Counted from the first letter of the stretch, positions 25,471 to 34,596 are shown. The stretch is 64,000 bases of DNA from Streptomyces sp. CG1 (GCF_041080625.1 NZ_CP163518.1:2170001-2234000); one strand, 5' to 3'. Made by a program: numbers and translations. The notes: a model not told the origin generated them from the sequence alone.

Positions 25471-25832
25471 GCCACCACCCCGATCACCGGGGAGAGCGTC
25501 GAGAAGGCTACGAAGAAGCGCCCGCAGATGGGCGGCATCATGACCAAGGACCCGACGATGGCGGTCGTCCTCTCCCTCGGCGCCTCCGACATCAGCACGG
25601 GGCAGTCGAAGAAGGCGTCCGTCTTCAGCAAGCGGCAGGCCGTCCACCGCACCATCACGGGTCGCGCGGACTCGCCCCAAGACGCATCGGCCCTCGTCAT
25701 GGAGGAGCATGGCTGGCTCGACGACCGGCGCGGCGCATCAGCCCTGAAGAGGAAGCGAGGTTCTTTGCTCGGGCCGACGAGTTCAACGCCCGCATCGCCG
25801 AGATCCTCGAGCAGTACGGTCTAGGCTCGTAG
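25338..25832 (+). pseudogene. 3' part of the phage 'gene X', with frameshifts
   Basis: Directly after the tape-measure break, another frame reads DNRHLIGGDQSVRAKRKVPT and PNAYHGKHGALT. After a shift near 25470 it reads ATTPITGESVEKATKKRPQM, TMAVVLSLGASDISTGQSKK and ALVMEEHGWLDD. After another shift near 25735 it reads RRISPEEEARFFARADEFNA and RIAEILEQYGLGS to TAG at 25832. The total fits one protein of about 165 residues beyond the 17.4-kb fragment. The function is unknown. Confidence 0.45.
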
Positions 25833-25834
25833 GC

Positions 25835-25996
25835 ATGGGAATCGACTGGGAGAACATGCTCGGCACAAGCGGCAACGGCCTCAACGATGCCTACGACAGC
25901 GCGGTCTCCGCGGTCATCTACAGCCAGGGCCCGTGGGACGACCGTCGGCCACTCCCAGTCGGCGAAGAGCACGACGACACAGACGGCCTGCGCTGA
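25835..25996 (+). CDS. Small 53-aa ORF after gene X fragment
   Basis: The ATG at 25835 starts 2 bp after the preceding TAG, an operon-like spacing. It reads MGIDWENMLGTSGNGLNDAY, DSAVSAVIYSQGPWDD and an acidic end, EEHDDTDGLR. Codon usage is coding-like. It may be a genuine small phage protein or the start of a truncated one. No family is recognised. Confidence 0.35.
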   Translation: MGIDWENMLGTSGNGLNDAYDSAVSAVIYSQGPWDDRRPLPVGEEHDDTDGLR

Positions 25997-26489
25997 CCTG
26001 AACGCACACACGGAAACGCCCCGGTGAGCGTCAGGGAAGTCACAGGTGTCGTCTGGGCCTCGCAGGGCGATTGTCCGCAGGCTGGTTCCGCGCGGCCTGT
26101 ACGGGCTGTACGGGCCGGTGCAGGACTACCTCGACGGCGTCTTGGGCGACTGACGCGTTCCTGAAGTGTGGCTGCGGCTGGTGCGTCGGTTACAGGCGCT
26201 TCGCTGTGCGGTCGCGCAGCAGCAGCCACTGACTCGCGTCGGCGCCGCCTGAGCGCGCAGCCGGTCCATGCAGCAGCACGGCGTAAGCCGTCCTCTGCGC
26301 CCTGCTCGGGGCGGCATACTGGCCTGGCGCCTCCAAGGTCGGGGATGACCTCGTCATGCCTTTCCAGGCCTTGTCCGCGTTCGGAGTGCTGAGCATCGGC
26401 CCTCCCGGGCTCAATAGGGCCATGCAGTGAAGTACACGTGGAGTGAATCGGACCATGATCAGCGCAGGCCCCCGGCGGGGCCGTTTCTG
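25997..26489. other. Debris region, no intact gene
   Basis: Only a short coding-like tail is seen on the plus strand (RRLVPRGLYGLYGPVQDYLD, ending GVLGD with TGA at 26151-26153). It resembles the C-terminus of a phage structural protein. The remaining bases hold nothing I can support. Confidence 0.35.
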
Positions 26490-27168
26490 TCACGCCCCGT
26501 AGCTGGATCCTGGCCCCTCACGGGGGCCAGCACAGAGCCCGAGCCTGTCGGCCAGCACGGGGCGCAGCCCGCCAGCACGGCCAGGAGCGAGCGGGCAAAG
26601 CTGAGATCTCCTCGTCCCCCGTGGAGATGCCTGCTTCGGCCAGGGGACAACTGGGGGGTTAAACAGGTCATTGACCCACCGGTATTGGGCACCGGATGAA
26701 TGCACGCTCGGGGCGAGCAGGACATAGCCGTTCAACTTGAGTTCGATGCCTACTGCCAGCTCTCCCGGTAGGGGGAAGTCGGGTGCCCGGTACAGCGCCT
26801 GGAATCCGCCTCCGCCGGTCACCTGAAGCGTGGTGCCGGGCAACAGGCCGCGATCGCTCTCCACAAGGGCGTACGAGATATCTCCGCCGTGGCGCGGGTC
26901 CACGTCGATTGCGGCCCACCCGTTCAACTTGCACGGCGCGCCGATGTTGGCGTTCGGCTCCTCCGCCCACCAACCCTCGATGACACGCACGTCCGTCGTG
27001 GCCGCGTGAAAGCCGTGGCAGGTGTCCACCCCGCACCCGCATTCGTCAGGGGTGTGGGTGATACAGGCCGCGCTTTTCCTGTCGCACTGCGGGCAGTTGG
27101 CGTACGGCTCCTTGTTCAGCGGGCGGCACTTGCGGTCGGCGGCGAGGTACAGATAGCCCTTTGGCCCC
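26490..27168 (-). pseudogene. Bifunctional primase-polymerase (AEP) domain fragment
   Basis: Minus-strand reading, open from the tRNA-like end, gives GYLYLAADRKCRPLNKEPYA, CPQCDRK and CGCGVDTCHGFHAATTD, then WWAEEPNANIGAPCKLNGWA, the catalytic AIDVDPRHGGD (DxD) and LKLNGYVLLAPSVHSSGAQY. This is a full Prim-Pol core of the archaeo-eukaryotic primase superfamily, used by many actinobacterial mobile elements to start replication. No start codon is seen in the upstream 45 codons. After FNPPVVPW (about 26660) the similarity ends, and no helicase domain follows. Truncated at both ends. Confidence 0.7.
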
Positions 27169-27174
27169 TGTTGC

Positions 27175-27268
27175 GGAGAGGGCAGGATTCGAACCTGCGT
27201 GGACCTTTGGGGGTCCGACTCTGGGCAGCTGCCCTGGGTCCCCGATCAACCACTCCGGGCACCTCTCC
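27175..27268 (-). tRNA. Degenerate type II tRNA-like sequence (Ser/Leu-like), no readable anticodon
   Basis: The 94-nt segment has a 7-bp acceptor stem (GGAGAGG with CCTCTCC), TG at positions 8-9, a D arm with GTGGTTGA loop, a variable arm hairpin GGACC-CCCAAA-GGTCC, and a perfect T arm (GCAGG-TTCGAAT-CCTGC). The long variable arm makes it Ser/Leu-type. The anticodon arm is abnormal: GACCC/GAGTC with one mismatch encloses a 14-nt loop containing the palindrome GGGCAGCTGCCC. No normal seven-base loop can be drawn, so I treat it as a pseudo-tRNA or attachment relic. A primase fragment begins directly after its 3' end. Confidence 0.55.
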
Positions 27269-27419
27269 TCGCTCCAGGCTTTCGCGGTTTCCCGCGGTGC
27301 CGTTCACGAGTACTACGGTGCCAGGTCGGCCTGACGCGCCCCTGACGCCCTGCTGATGGGTACGACAGGGACCGTGGCCCGACGGACGTCGGTCCCTGTC
27401 GCATGCGCATTCGGGGTGT

Positions 27420-27645
27420 TCAGCCGGTCACTTCGACCCACATGTTGACGGCGCCGCCGCCCATGCCGCAGTCGAGGATGGAGGCCCATTCCTGACCGCT
27501 CTGGCGGCCGCCCTCGGTGCCGGTGTATAGGGCAGGTTGGGGCCGAACTCGGCGCAGGCGATGTTGCGGTCGGGGCGCCGAGAAACGGCTCGCTCGACCA
27601 GGTGCTCATCCAACTCGTCGAAGAGCACAGCGACGGGCGGGAAAC
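27420..27645 (-). pseudogene. Fragment of unidentified gene, frameshifted
   Basis: Reads GLEDGFPPVAVLFDELDEHL, VERAVSRRPDRNIACAEFGP to NLPYT. After a one-base shift near 27530 it reads GTEGGRQSGQEWASILDCGM and GGGAVNMWVEVTG to a TGA. Both parts have good codon usage. I recognise no family. It lies between the tRNA-like sequence and the DUF4157 gene. Confidence 0.4.
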
Positions 27646-27724
27646 CGTCCTCAAGACCTGGGGTCGAGTTTTACCAGCGCGGCCGACCCCGCTCCGGTCG
27701 GCGATCGCCCAGCGCCCGCTCGGC

Positions 27725-29068
27725 TCAAGTCATGGTGACCACCGAGTACCTGTCGTTCGCGGAGCTGTCCCACGAGACATGGACCCGGCAGCGCACCGGC
27801 TGGCCGGTGGCGGTGAGTCCGTTGGCCGCGACGGCCCCCGACGGGTCGGACAGGGTGCTGTACAGGCCCCCGGCGGGCGCGGCCCCGCCCCGGGTGAATC
27901 CCAGAGTGCCCGGCGCCGCAGTAGTGGGATAGAACACCGCGTCCCCCGTGATCGTGTAGGTCCCCCGCGTGGTGTCCTTGCGTTTCCTTCCCGGGATGAT
28001 GGAGGGCAGGCCGAAGGTGTCCTCCGCGCCGTCGGAGACGTTGCCCTGCGCGTCTACCTCCCACAACTCCCAATAGCGGCCGACAGTGGCGTGCACGGTG
28101 GAGTTCCTCGCCGTGACGTAGGCGTCGATGGCCGTGCTCGGCAGGGCGGTCCATGCCGCCCCGTCCCACTGTTCCACGGCGAAGACCCGGTTGATCTCCT
28201 GGATGATCACCCCCTGCTGAGGCGGGTTGACGCTCAACGCCCGCCTGCGTTCGAAACCGCCGCACTCGCCTTCCAGATCGTCCCCCGCAAGGTGCGTGAA
28301 CGCGGCCTGCGTCGCGACCGGTGCAGCAGTGGTGGTCGCCGCGGGAGCACGCTGAATCGGCGCCCGCGAGTGGTCCTCCGTCCGCGAACCCCCGAGCGGC
28401 ACCGGGCCGGACCCCGGGAAGGGCCGGGCCACCGGCGCGGGCAGCGGGCGGCGCAGGACCTCGGTGGCGTTCGCCTCGGCCGCGCGCTCGAAGCGGTCGG
28501 AGGGGCTCGACACCCGCAGTCCCGATCCGATCTCGGTGCCGGCCACCGGGCCCTGCCGCTGCTGGATCACGTGAGTCAGTTCGTGAGCGAGGGTGTGGTC
28601 GTCCGAGCCGCCGCGGCCGAGCACAACGTGGTCGCCCGAAGTGTAGGCGCGGGCGCCGATCTCGGCCGCAGACCGGGCGGCCGGGGCGTCATCGTGGACG
28701 CGCACGGCACGGAAGTCCTCCCCCAGGCGCGATTCCATCTCGGTGCGCACCGGTTCGGCCAGCGGCCGGCCCGGGGAGCGCAGGACGTCGTGCACGGCGG
28801 AGCGCTGCACCGGTGCGGCCTCGGCCTCCGTGCCGGTCGCGGCATCCCGTCCGCCGCCAGGGGGGCGGTGGGCGTGCCGCTGTTGCCGGATCATCCGGGC
28901 GACCGCTGCGTTGCCGACGGTGGTCTGGAGGAACAGAGCCGTCTCCGGAGTCATCGATGCGTCCGCCCGGACCTTCTGATCCGTGGCGGACGGCCGGGCA
29001 GCGGTCCGGCGGTCTGGCGCCGTGCGCGACGTCGTGTCGTTCCGCGGGTTCTTCGTGCGCTCGTGCAT
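27725..29068 (-). CDS. DUF4157 (eCIS core) protein with HExxH zinc motif
   Basis: 447 aa from the ATG at 29068. A disordered polar N-terminus (HERTKNPRNDTTSRT) is followed by TPETALFLQTTVGNAAVARM and the DUF4157 core: LGEDFRAVRVHDDAPA, ARAYTSGDHVVLGRGGSDDH and TLAHELTHVIQQRQG (HELTH at about 162-166), a zinc-metallopeptidase-like signature. The C-terminal 190 residues (VFAVEQWDGAAWTALPSTAI, YWELWEVDAQGNVSDGAEDT) look like a separate beta-rich domain. DUF4157 proteins are linked to extracellular contractile injection systems as cargo or cargo-loading proteins. No sheath, tube or baseplate gene is in the window. Intact. Confidence 0.85.
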   Translation of the reverse strand: MHERTKNPRNDTTSRTAPDRRTAARPSATDQKVRADASMTPETALFLQTTVGNAAVARMIRQQRHAHRPPGGGRDAATGTEAEAAPVQRSAVHDVLRSPGRPLAEPVRTEMESRLGEDFRAVRVHDDAPAARSAAEIGARAYTSGDHVVLGRGGSDDHTLAHELTHVIQQRQGPVAGTEIGSGLRVSSPSDRFERAAEANATEVLRRPLPAPVARPFPGSGPVPLGGSRTEDHSRAPIQRAPAATTTAAPVATQAAFTHLAGDDLEGECGGFERRRALSVNPPQQGVIIQEINRVFAVEQWDGAAWTALPSTAIDAYVTARNSTVHATVGRYWELWEVDAQGNVSDGAEDTFGLPSIIPGRKRKDTTRGTYTITGDAVFYPTTAAPGTLGFTRGGAAPAGGLYSTLSDPSGAVAANGLTATGQPVRCRVHVSWDSSANDRYSVVTMT

Positions 29069-29169
29069 GAGCCCTTCCCTTCGCCGCGGCACCCGCGCCA
29101 CGCGGATGCCCGTGGCCACGCTTACCAGCCACCGTCGCGGCGGAGCAGGGCCGCGAGTGCACACCGCGG

Positions 29170-29365
29170 GACACTCTCCGTGCCCGGCAAGGTCGCCGAC
29201 TTCCTCCGCACCACCGAGCTGGAGCCCACCGAGCGGGCCGCTCTCGACCAGGGGGTGACCGTACAGCGAGGCCAGGGCAACACCCTGCGCGTCACGGCTG
29301 TGCCGGCGGTGATGCCCGCAGCCGGGCTGTCTGAGCTGGGAAGACTTGCTGTTTTCACTAGATAA
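29170..29365 (+). pseudogene. Fragment of an unidentified plasmid/phage gene
   Basis: Plus-strand reading GKVADFLRTTELEPTERAAL, DQGVTVQRGQGNTLRVTAVP and AVMPAAGLSEL has coding character and then runs into a stop at 29365. No start codon or family is recognised. Confidence 0.3.
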
Positions 29366-29370
29366 GCAGC

Positions 29371-29492
29371 GCGGCTATCTCATCGGCCCCGGCTCCGTGG
29401 TCAACGGCACGCCGTACGTCATCGCGCACGACGCCCCGATCCGGGAACTCCCCGCGTGGCTGCGGGACCGGATCGCACCCGAGACGAGTTAG
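29371..29492 (+). pseudogene. Second primase-polymerase fragment
   Basis: KQRGYLIGPGSVVNGTPYVI and APIRELPAWLRDRIAPETS to TAG matches the end of a Prim-Pol core (GYxxxPGSxxxGxxY then LPxWL). It lies on the strand opposite to the 26.5-27.2 kb fragment and differs from it in sequence (GYVLLAPSVHSSG there), so it comes from another primase gene. Confidence 0.5.
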
Positions 29493-30074
29493 TTAGACCC
29501 CCGAAACAGATGTTGGGCGCAGAGGAGATGGAAGTGCGGCGCAGCGTTTCGTCAGTAACCTTCGTCCGCGCAACGCGTTGTACGCGTGTCAGTGTGATGT
29601 GAATCGGTCCCCACCGGTTTCATGTAGTGACGGCCTCGACTCCCCCGCCCGGCGTCGGGGCCGTTACTGTGTTGGTCCCCCGCGGCGACACATCGTCGAC
29701 CAGCTCCACGCCTGTCACGAACCGTGTTCACCCCCCGTGCGAGCGGCCTTCCGAATCGCCACCGCGCACGTCGCCCATCTTGCACTCCGCCGACCATGCC
29801 TCCCGCGGGCCTACGGCGTGCACTGTGTGGGATTCTCGCGTCGGTGCCCGAGGGGACTGCGCAGAGGTTGCTGGGGGCTGTGCGGGGCGTTTGGCGGCGC
29901 AGCGTGCGCGGGGGATCGATCCGCGTCCGGTGACGCCGCGCGCGCTGCCGACGTCAGCCGGGCCGGTGGGTCGGGCGGTATCGCGAAGGCGGGAGCGTCT
30001 AGGGCCCCCTAGCCCATGAGCAGGGGCCGCCTCGACGAGGTAGATGATCGAATTGTCAGTAGAGGTACAGCCGT
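29493..30074. other. Region without a recognisable gene
   Basis: About 580 bp with no ORF of convincing codon usage on either strand. Only short palindromes such as CTAGGGCCCCCTAG-like sequence near 30000 are seen. Confidence 0.4.
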
Positions 30075-31033
30075 TCAGGAATCGGGCGTCCAGGAGAACA
30101 CCACAATTCCCCGGTGGCCAGCTTGGCCGCTGGCCCCAGGATCAGCGGCCGCGCCACCACCACCGCCCTGACCGGTGCCGGAGGGGATATCGGCCGCAGG
30201 GGGGTCGGGGACGCCGGTGCGCCAGGGGTGCCGGGCGTGTCGGCTGAGGCGTCACCGCCTGGATGGCCGTCTACCCCCGTTCCGGTGACAGGGGCTCCGG
30301 AGGGACCGCGACGCCCCGGGGGTTCTCCCTCTGTGCGCCCCTGGCATTTGGCGCCGCCAGCGCCTCCGCCGTGGCCTGCGAAGGTAGCGTTGCTGCTGTT
30401 CATTCCCTGTGCGCCACCGCTCCCGCCCGGGATGCTGTGGCCGTAGTCGCCGCCGCCCCGGCCACCCTTGCCGCCATTGCGCTGACCGTACGCAATCACG
30501 GTCCCGGCGCCACCGCCGCCGCCACCGCCGCCGGCAGCCCAACCGATGGTGTTCTTCTGCGGGTTGTTGACGCGGGACGCGCCGCCGCCTCCGCCCCCGC
30601 CGCCAGCACCCCCAAGGCCCTGGTTGCCAGGAGTTCCCTGCTCGCCGTTGCCGCCGGCGCCGTGGCCACCAGCGCCTCCCCTCTGCTCCCGGTTTCCTCC
30701 CTCTCCGCCTCCTCCGCCACCGCCGACCAATACGTAAAACTTCAGGCCGGGCTCCACCCCGGTGACGGTGCATCGCACGAAGGAGCCGCCGGCGCCTCCC
30801 CCGCCGGCACCTCCACGCGTAGCGCCGCCGCCACCGCCACCTCCGACGGCGGTGAAACTGAACCTCGTGGTGTGGTCGGGAACGGTGAAGTACCCGCTTT
30901 CGGTGAACTTCTGTGTCTCGGAGCTCGGAGCGCCGCCTACCAGGCCAGGCGGGGGCACGTTCGCAGCGGCTGCCGGTACCGGACTACCAGCTGCCAGCAT
31001 TCCCGTACCGGCAGCTAGTAGGACTCCGTTAGG
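30075..31033 (-). pseudogene. Glycine-rich secreted protein, start lost and C-terminus frameshifted
   Basis: Minus-strand reading RPNGVLLAAGTGMLAAGSPV is the hydrophobic core of a signal peptide without its start codon; the sequence changes at about 31033 where the IS701 remnant begins. Then follow KFTESGYFTVPDHTTRFSF and long glycine runs, the form of actinomycete glycine-rich cell-surface proteins. A frame change around 30200-30230 is needed to reach the expected end (ADPGASGQAGHRGIVVFSWT, PDS, TGA at 30075-30077). An internal ATG at 31000 could still start a shortened product. The structural role at the cell surface is inferred. Confidence 0.6.
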
Positions 31034-31105
31034 TCTGTCTTGATCTTGCTGTGGTCTTGCTGGGCAGGGGTTGGTGGCAGGTGGTGCAGATGCCGGTCCA
31101 GCAGT

Positions 31106-31955
31106 TCAGCAGGTCCTGAAGGATGTCGAGGATCTGGTAGAGGGTGAGTCCGCTGTGTCGGCTTTTGAGGCCAGGCGCTGTTCGGTCAGGAAGGCGTGGG
31201 CGGCGGTGACCAGGGTGGCGTGGTGGTGCCAGCCCGGCCAGGAGCGGCCTTCGAAGTGGTCCAGGCCAAGGCCGTCCTTGAGTTCGCGGTAGTCATGTTC
31301 GATGCGCCAGCGGATCTTTGCCAGGCGGACCAGCTCCGGGATCGGGGTGTCGTCGGGCAGGCCGGACAGCCAGAAGCGGGTCGGTTGGTCCTCGCCGTCG
31401 GGCCATTCGGCCAGGAGCCGCACCTCGGGCAGGACGCCGTCCCACCGGCCGTGCTCGGCCACCGCGGCTTGCTGGGCCAGCCGACGCGGGCGTACCCCGG
31501 CCGGACTTGCACCGCGAGGAAGCGGGAGGCCATCGGGCCGCGGGAGCCTTCCCTCCAGGTCATCTCCGCGAAGGCTTCCCGTCCTGCGGCCGTGGCCAGT
31601 TCCGCCACCGGCACGGGTGGCTGCCGGTAGCGGGGCACCGGCGGTCGGCCGTTGCCGGACCAGACGGGGGCATCAGGGACTGCGTCATGGGGCTGGACGG
31701 TCAGATCGCCGCGGATGCCGACCACGTAACGGATCTCCCGCTCGGCCAGGGCGGCGCGGAAGTCGGCGTTCTGCCCGTAGCCTGCGTCCGCCACCACGAC
31801 CGGCGGCACCAGTCCCCATCCGGCCAGTTCATCCAGGGCGTCCAGCGCCAGCCGCCACTTCTCCCGGTGCCCGACGTCCCTCGGCACGCCGGTCCGCCTT
31901 CGCCGGACGGTGTCCTCGGCCCACTCCCGACGGGGCGGAGCGCAGTACAGGGACG
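31106..31955 (-). pseudogene. IS701-family transposase remnant (second copy)
   Basis: Reads LYCAPPRREWAEDTVRRRR, KWRLALDALDELAGWGLVPP, VVVADAGYGQNADFRAALAE and TWREGSRGPMASRFLAVQVR. After a shift near 31490 it reads RWDGVLPEVRLLAEWPDGED and LVRLAKIRWRIEHDYRELKD, which includes the catalytic Glu block missing from the 15.7-kb copy. The N-terminal about 170 residues are absent. It has truncated the glycine-rich gene at 31033. Confidence 0.8.
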
Positions 31956-32473
31956 GCGGGCGCGGTCGGCTGCGGGCCGATGTCGGCGGCCGCCGTGCTC
32001 ACAGGCGATGATGGCCACAGCAAGCGAGCGTGCGAGGTGTGTGTCCACATCGAGGACCAGGCCGACCACTTCCAACAGTTCAGCGTCGGTGGAGCATCAC
32101 TCGGCTGATTCTGAGAGAGCGGCGCAGAACTTCTGGGCGAGTTCGGCCAGCGGCGATCGGTATACGGGAGCGTCGGATATCGGGTTCCAATCGGGCAGCG
32201 GGGGTGTAAGGTCTCGCCGCCCGTGACATGTCGATCTTGCGTGACCTAGGCGTTCTTGGCTGTCTCACGGCCTTGTCACCCATGATCAGTCTCAAATCCG
32301 TGGCATTTCCTCGCGAGGGCGAGGTCGAGATCAGGCGGCTTGCCCGTGTCGGCCGAGTACACCACGCTGAGCCCCGAGCACGAGGTCTACCGGCGAGCCC
32401 AGATCGCGCGCCGATGAGTTTCCCGCGCCGCGCTGGTCAATACGCCGGACACCCACGGACGGAAGGCTGGGCC
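31956..32473. other. Junction region between IS701 remnant and reductase gene
   Basis: No intact gene. A short plus-strand coding-like tail (LPVSAEYTTLSPEHEVYRRA, ending QIARR at about 32416) may be the C-terminus of a lost gene that preceded the reductase. Confidence 0.35.
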
Positions 32474-33040
32474 ATGCGGAAACTGATCTACGGCATGAAC
32501 CTGACCCTGGACGGCTACATCGCCGCGGCCGGCGACGACATCGGCTGGAGCGGACCGCCGAGCGACGAGCTGTTTCAGTGGTGGCTCGACCACGAGCAGG
32601 CGAGTGGCCTGTCGCTGTATGGGCGCAAGCTGTGGGAGACGATGAGCTCCTACTGGCCGACCGGCGACCAGCAGCCGGGCGCCACCTCGGCGGAGATCGA
32701 GTTCGCGCGGAACTGGCGGGACACGCCGAAGGTGGTGTTCTCCTCGACGATCGACAAGGTCGACTGGAACACCCGCCTGGTCACCGGCGACGCGATCGCC
32801 GAGATCACCCGGCTCAAGGCCGAGGACGGCGGCCCAATGAACATCGGCGGCGCAACGCTCGCCGGGGCGGCCATGCGCGCCGGGCTGATCGACGAGTACG
32901 CGATCGCCGCCTATCCGGTCCTGGTGGGCAGCGGCACGCCGTTCTTCACCGCGCTGGACAGCTGGGTGAACCTGAACCTGGTGGAGACGCGGACGTTTCC
33001 CGGCGGCGTGGTCCTGACCAGGTACGAGACGAGGCGCTGA
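32474..33040 (+). CDS. Dihydrofolate reductase-like (RibD C-terminal domain) protein
   Basis: 188 aa from the ATG at 32474. RKLIYGMNLTLDGYIAAAGD is the typical start (Sx-SLDGxI strand), GLSLYGRKLWETMSSYWP the NADPH-site helix, FSSTIDKVDWN the next strand, and NIGGATLAGAAMRAGLIDEY the GGxxL-LIDE motif. Members use NADPH to reduce small substrates and are often called dihydrofolate reductase family. The true substrate is unknown and it is not a folate enzyme by necessity. Intact, without a visible partner gene. Confidence 0.88.
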   Translation: MRKLIYGMNLTLDGYIAAAGDDIGWSGPPSDELFQWWLDHEQASGLSLYGRKLWETMSSYWPTGDQQPGATSAEIEFARNWRDTPKVVFSSTIDKVDWNTRLVTGDAIAEITRLKAEDGGPMNIGGATLAGAAMRAGLIDEYAIAAYPVLVGSGTPFFTALDSWVNLNLVETRTFPGGVVLTRYETRR

Positions 33041-33147
33041 GCAGCAGCACCCACGCGCTAGTCTCACGGTGATGTCGTATACGACATCGGTACGACGCGG
33101 CCCGTGAGATTACGACATCAGCCGCGTGACCCTACAGGGGGTCAGGG

Positions 33148-34494
33148 CTATGTCTGGGCCATGTCGACGAAGCGGGAGTAGTGGCCCTGGAAGGCGACCG
33201 TGATGGTCGCGGTGGGCCCGTGGCGATGCTTGGCGACGATGAAGTCGGCCTCGCCGGCCCGGGGCGAGTCCTTCTCGTAGGCGTCCTCGCGGTGCAGGAG
33301 GATCACAACGTCGGCGTTGTCCTCGAGGGCGCCGGAGTCCCGGAGGTCGTTGATCACCGGCTTCTTGTCGGTGCGCTGCTCCGGACTGCGGTTGAGGGTG
33401 GAGATCGCGACGATCGGCAGACGGAGTTCCTTGGCCAGGAGTTTCAGGCAGCGGGCGATCTCGGAGATCTCCTCGTAGCGGGAGCCGAGCGGCCTGGTGC
33501 CGTAGGTGAGCAGGTGGACGGCGTCGACGACGATGAGCTGTACTCCTGCCCGGGCTTGCAGGTAGCGGCAGTGGGCTCGCAGGTCGTGGACGTTGGAGTA
33601 GGCGCCGTCCTGGATGTAGATCGGAGCGGCGCTGACCTCGGGCATCCGCCGGGCGAGGCGGGTCCAGTCCTCGTCGGTCATGGTGCCGGAGCGCATGTGG
33701 TGCAGTGCGACGCGGGCTTCGGCGGACAGCAGGCGCATGCCGATCTCGTTGCGGTCGGCTTCGAGGGAGAACACGGCGCTGGGCAGGGCGTGTTTGATGC
33801 TGGCGCAGCGTACGAAGTCGAGGGCGAGAGTGGACTTGCCCATGGCGGGGCGGGCGGCGATGACGATGAGCTGGCCAGGGTGGAGTCCGCCGGTGAGGGA
33901 GTCCAGGTCGGTGAATCCGGTGGGCACGCCGGGCAGGGTTGCGTCGCGGCCGCCGGTCGCCTCGATCCAGTCGAGGGTGTCCTCCATGACGTCGCCGAGC
34001 GGGCTGGCCGGCGGGAGCAGGGGGCGCCGGGTGGTGGCGGCGAAGATCTCCGCCTGCGCCTGGTCGGCGATGCGGTCGACGGAGTCCGGGTCGGCGTCGG
34101 AGGCCAGGTTCTCGATGTGGATCGCGGCGATCTTGGTGCGGCGCAGCATGGCCGCGTTCTGTACGCGGTCGGCGTTGATCTGCCAGCTCCGGGCAGAGGA
34201 AGGCCCATTGACGAGGGCGGTGATGTAGGCGGAGCCGCCGGCCTTGTCGAGGTTGCCCTGCTGGGTGAGCCGGGCGGCCACGGAGAGCGGGTCGGTGGTC
34301 TCGCCCCGCCCGTACAGGTCGAGGACCGTCGAATAGATCAGATCGTGGGCGGGCCGGTAGAAGTCGTGCCCGTGGAGGATATCGACGATGTCGGCGATCG
34401 CGTCCTTGGACAGCAGCATCGCCCTCAGCACCCCCTTCTCCGCTTCAAGATCGTGCGGATGGTGCAGCGCGGCGTCGTTGTCGTCGCTGGTCAC
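33148..34494 (-). CDS. dnaB: Replicative DNA helicase, DnaB family (element-borne paralogue)
   Basis: 448 aa. I chose the GTG at 34494 because GGGGAAG lies just upstream and HHPHDLEAEKGVLRAMLLSK then begins at the normal place; the frame is open to 34536. The N-terminal helical domain includes HDFYRPAHDLIYSTVLDLYG. The RecA-like core has ARPAMGKST (Walker A, about 214-222), LIVVDAVHLL (Walker B) and the late helicase motif TATITVAFQGHYSRF. It unwinds DNA 5'-3' at forks. It lies 102 bp downstream of a DciA-like gene, inside the mobile element, so it is more likely an element or plasmid helicase than the chromosomal copy. Confidence 0.92.
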   Translation of the reverse strand: MTSDDNDAALHHPHDLEAEKGVLRAMLLSKDAIADIVDILHGHDFYRPAHDLIYSTVLDLYGRGETTDPLSVAARLTQQGNLDKAGGSAYITALVNGPSSARSWQINADRVQNAAMLRRTKIAAIHIENLASDADPDSVDRIADQAQAEIFAATTRRPLLPPASPLGDVMEDTLDWIEATGGRDATLPGVPTGFTDLDSLTGGLHPGQLIVIAARPAMGKSTLALDFVRCASIKHALPSAVFSLEADRNEIGMRLLSAEARVALHHMRSGTMTDEDWTRLARRMPEVSAAPIYIQDGAYSNVHDLRAHCRYLQARAGVQLIVVDAVHLLTYGTRPLGSRYEEISEIARCLKLLAKELRLPIVAISTLNRSPEQRTDKKPVINDLRDSGALEDNADVVILLHREDAYEKDSPRAGEADFIVAKHRHGPTATITVAFQGHYSRFVDMAQT

Positions 34495-34596
34495 CCCACT
34501 TCCCCTTCCCCCATGTCCTTGTCCCGCTTGCCGCATGGCGCGGCATCCGGTCAGCGTAGCCGCGGCTCGGCCCGCATGATCACGGTTTCGGTCTGC

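Noticed and set aside
27175..27268. Functional tRNA-Ser or tRNA-Leu
   Set aside because: No normal anticodon stem and loop can be drawn, so the anticodon cannot be assigned.
27725..29068. A complete contractile injection system locus
   Set aside because: No sheath, tube, baseplate or ATPase gene is found in the window; only a DUF4157 protein is present.
27602..29365. 587-codon plus-strand open frame opposite the DUF4157 gene
   Set aside because: Its translation is Arg/Gly-rich without domains, while the minus strand has a clear DUF4157 core.
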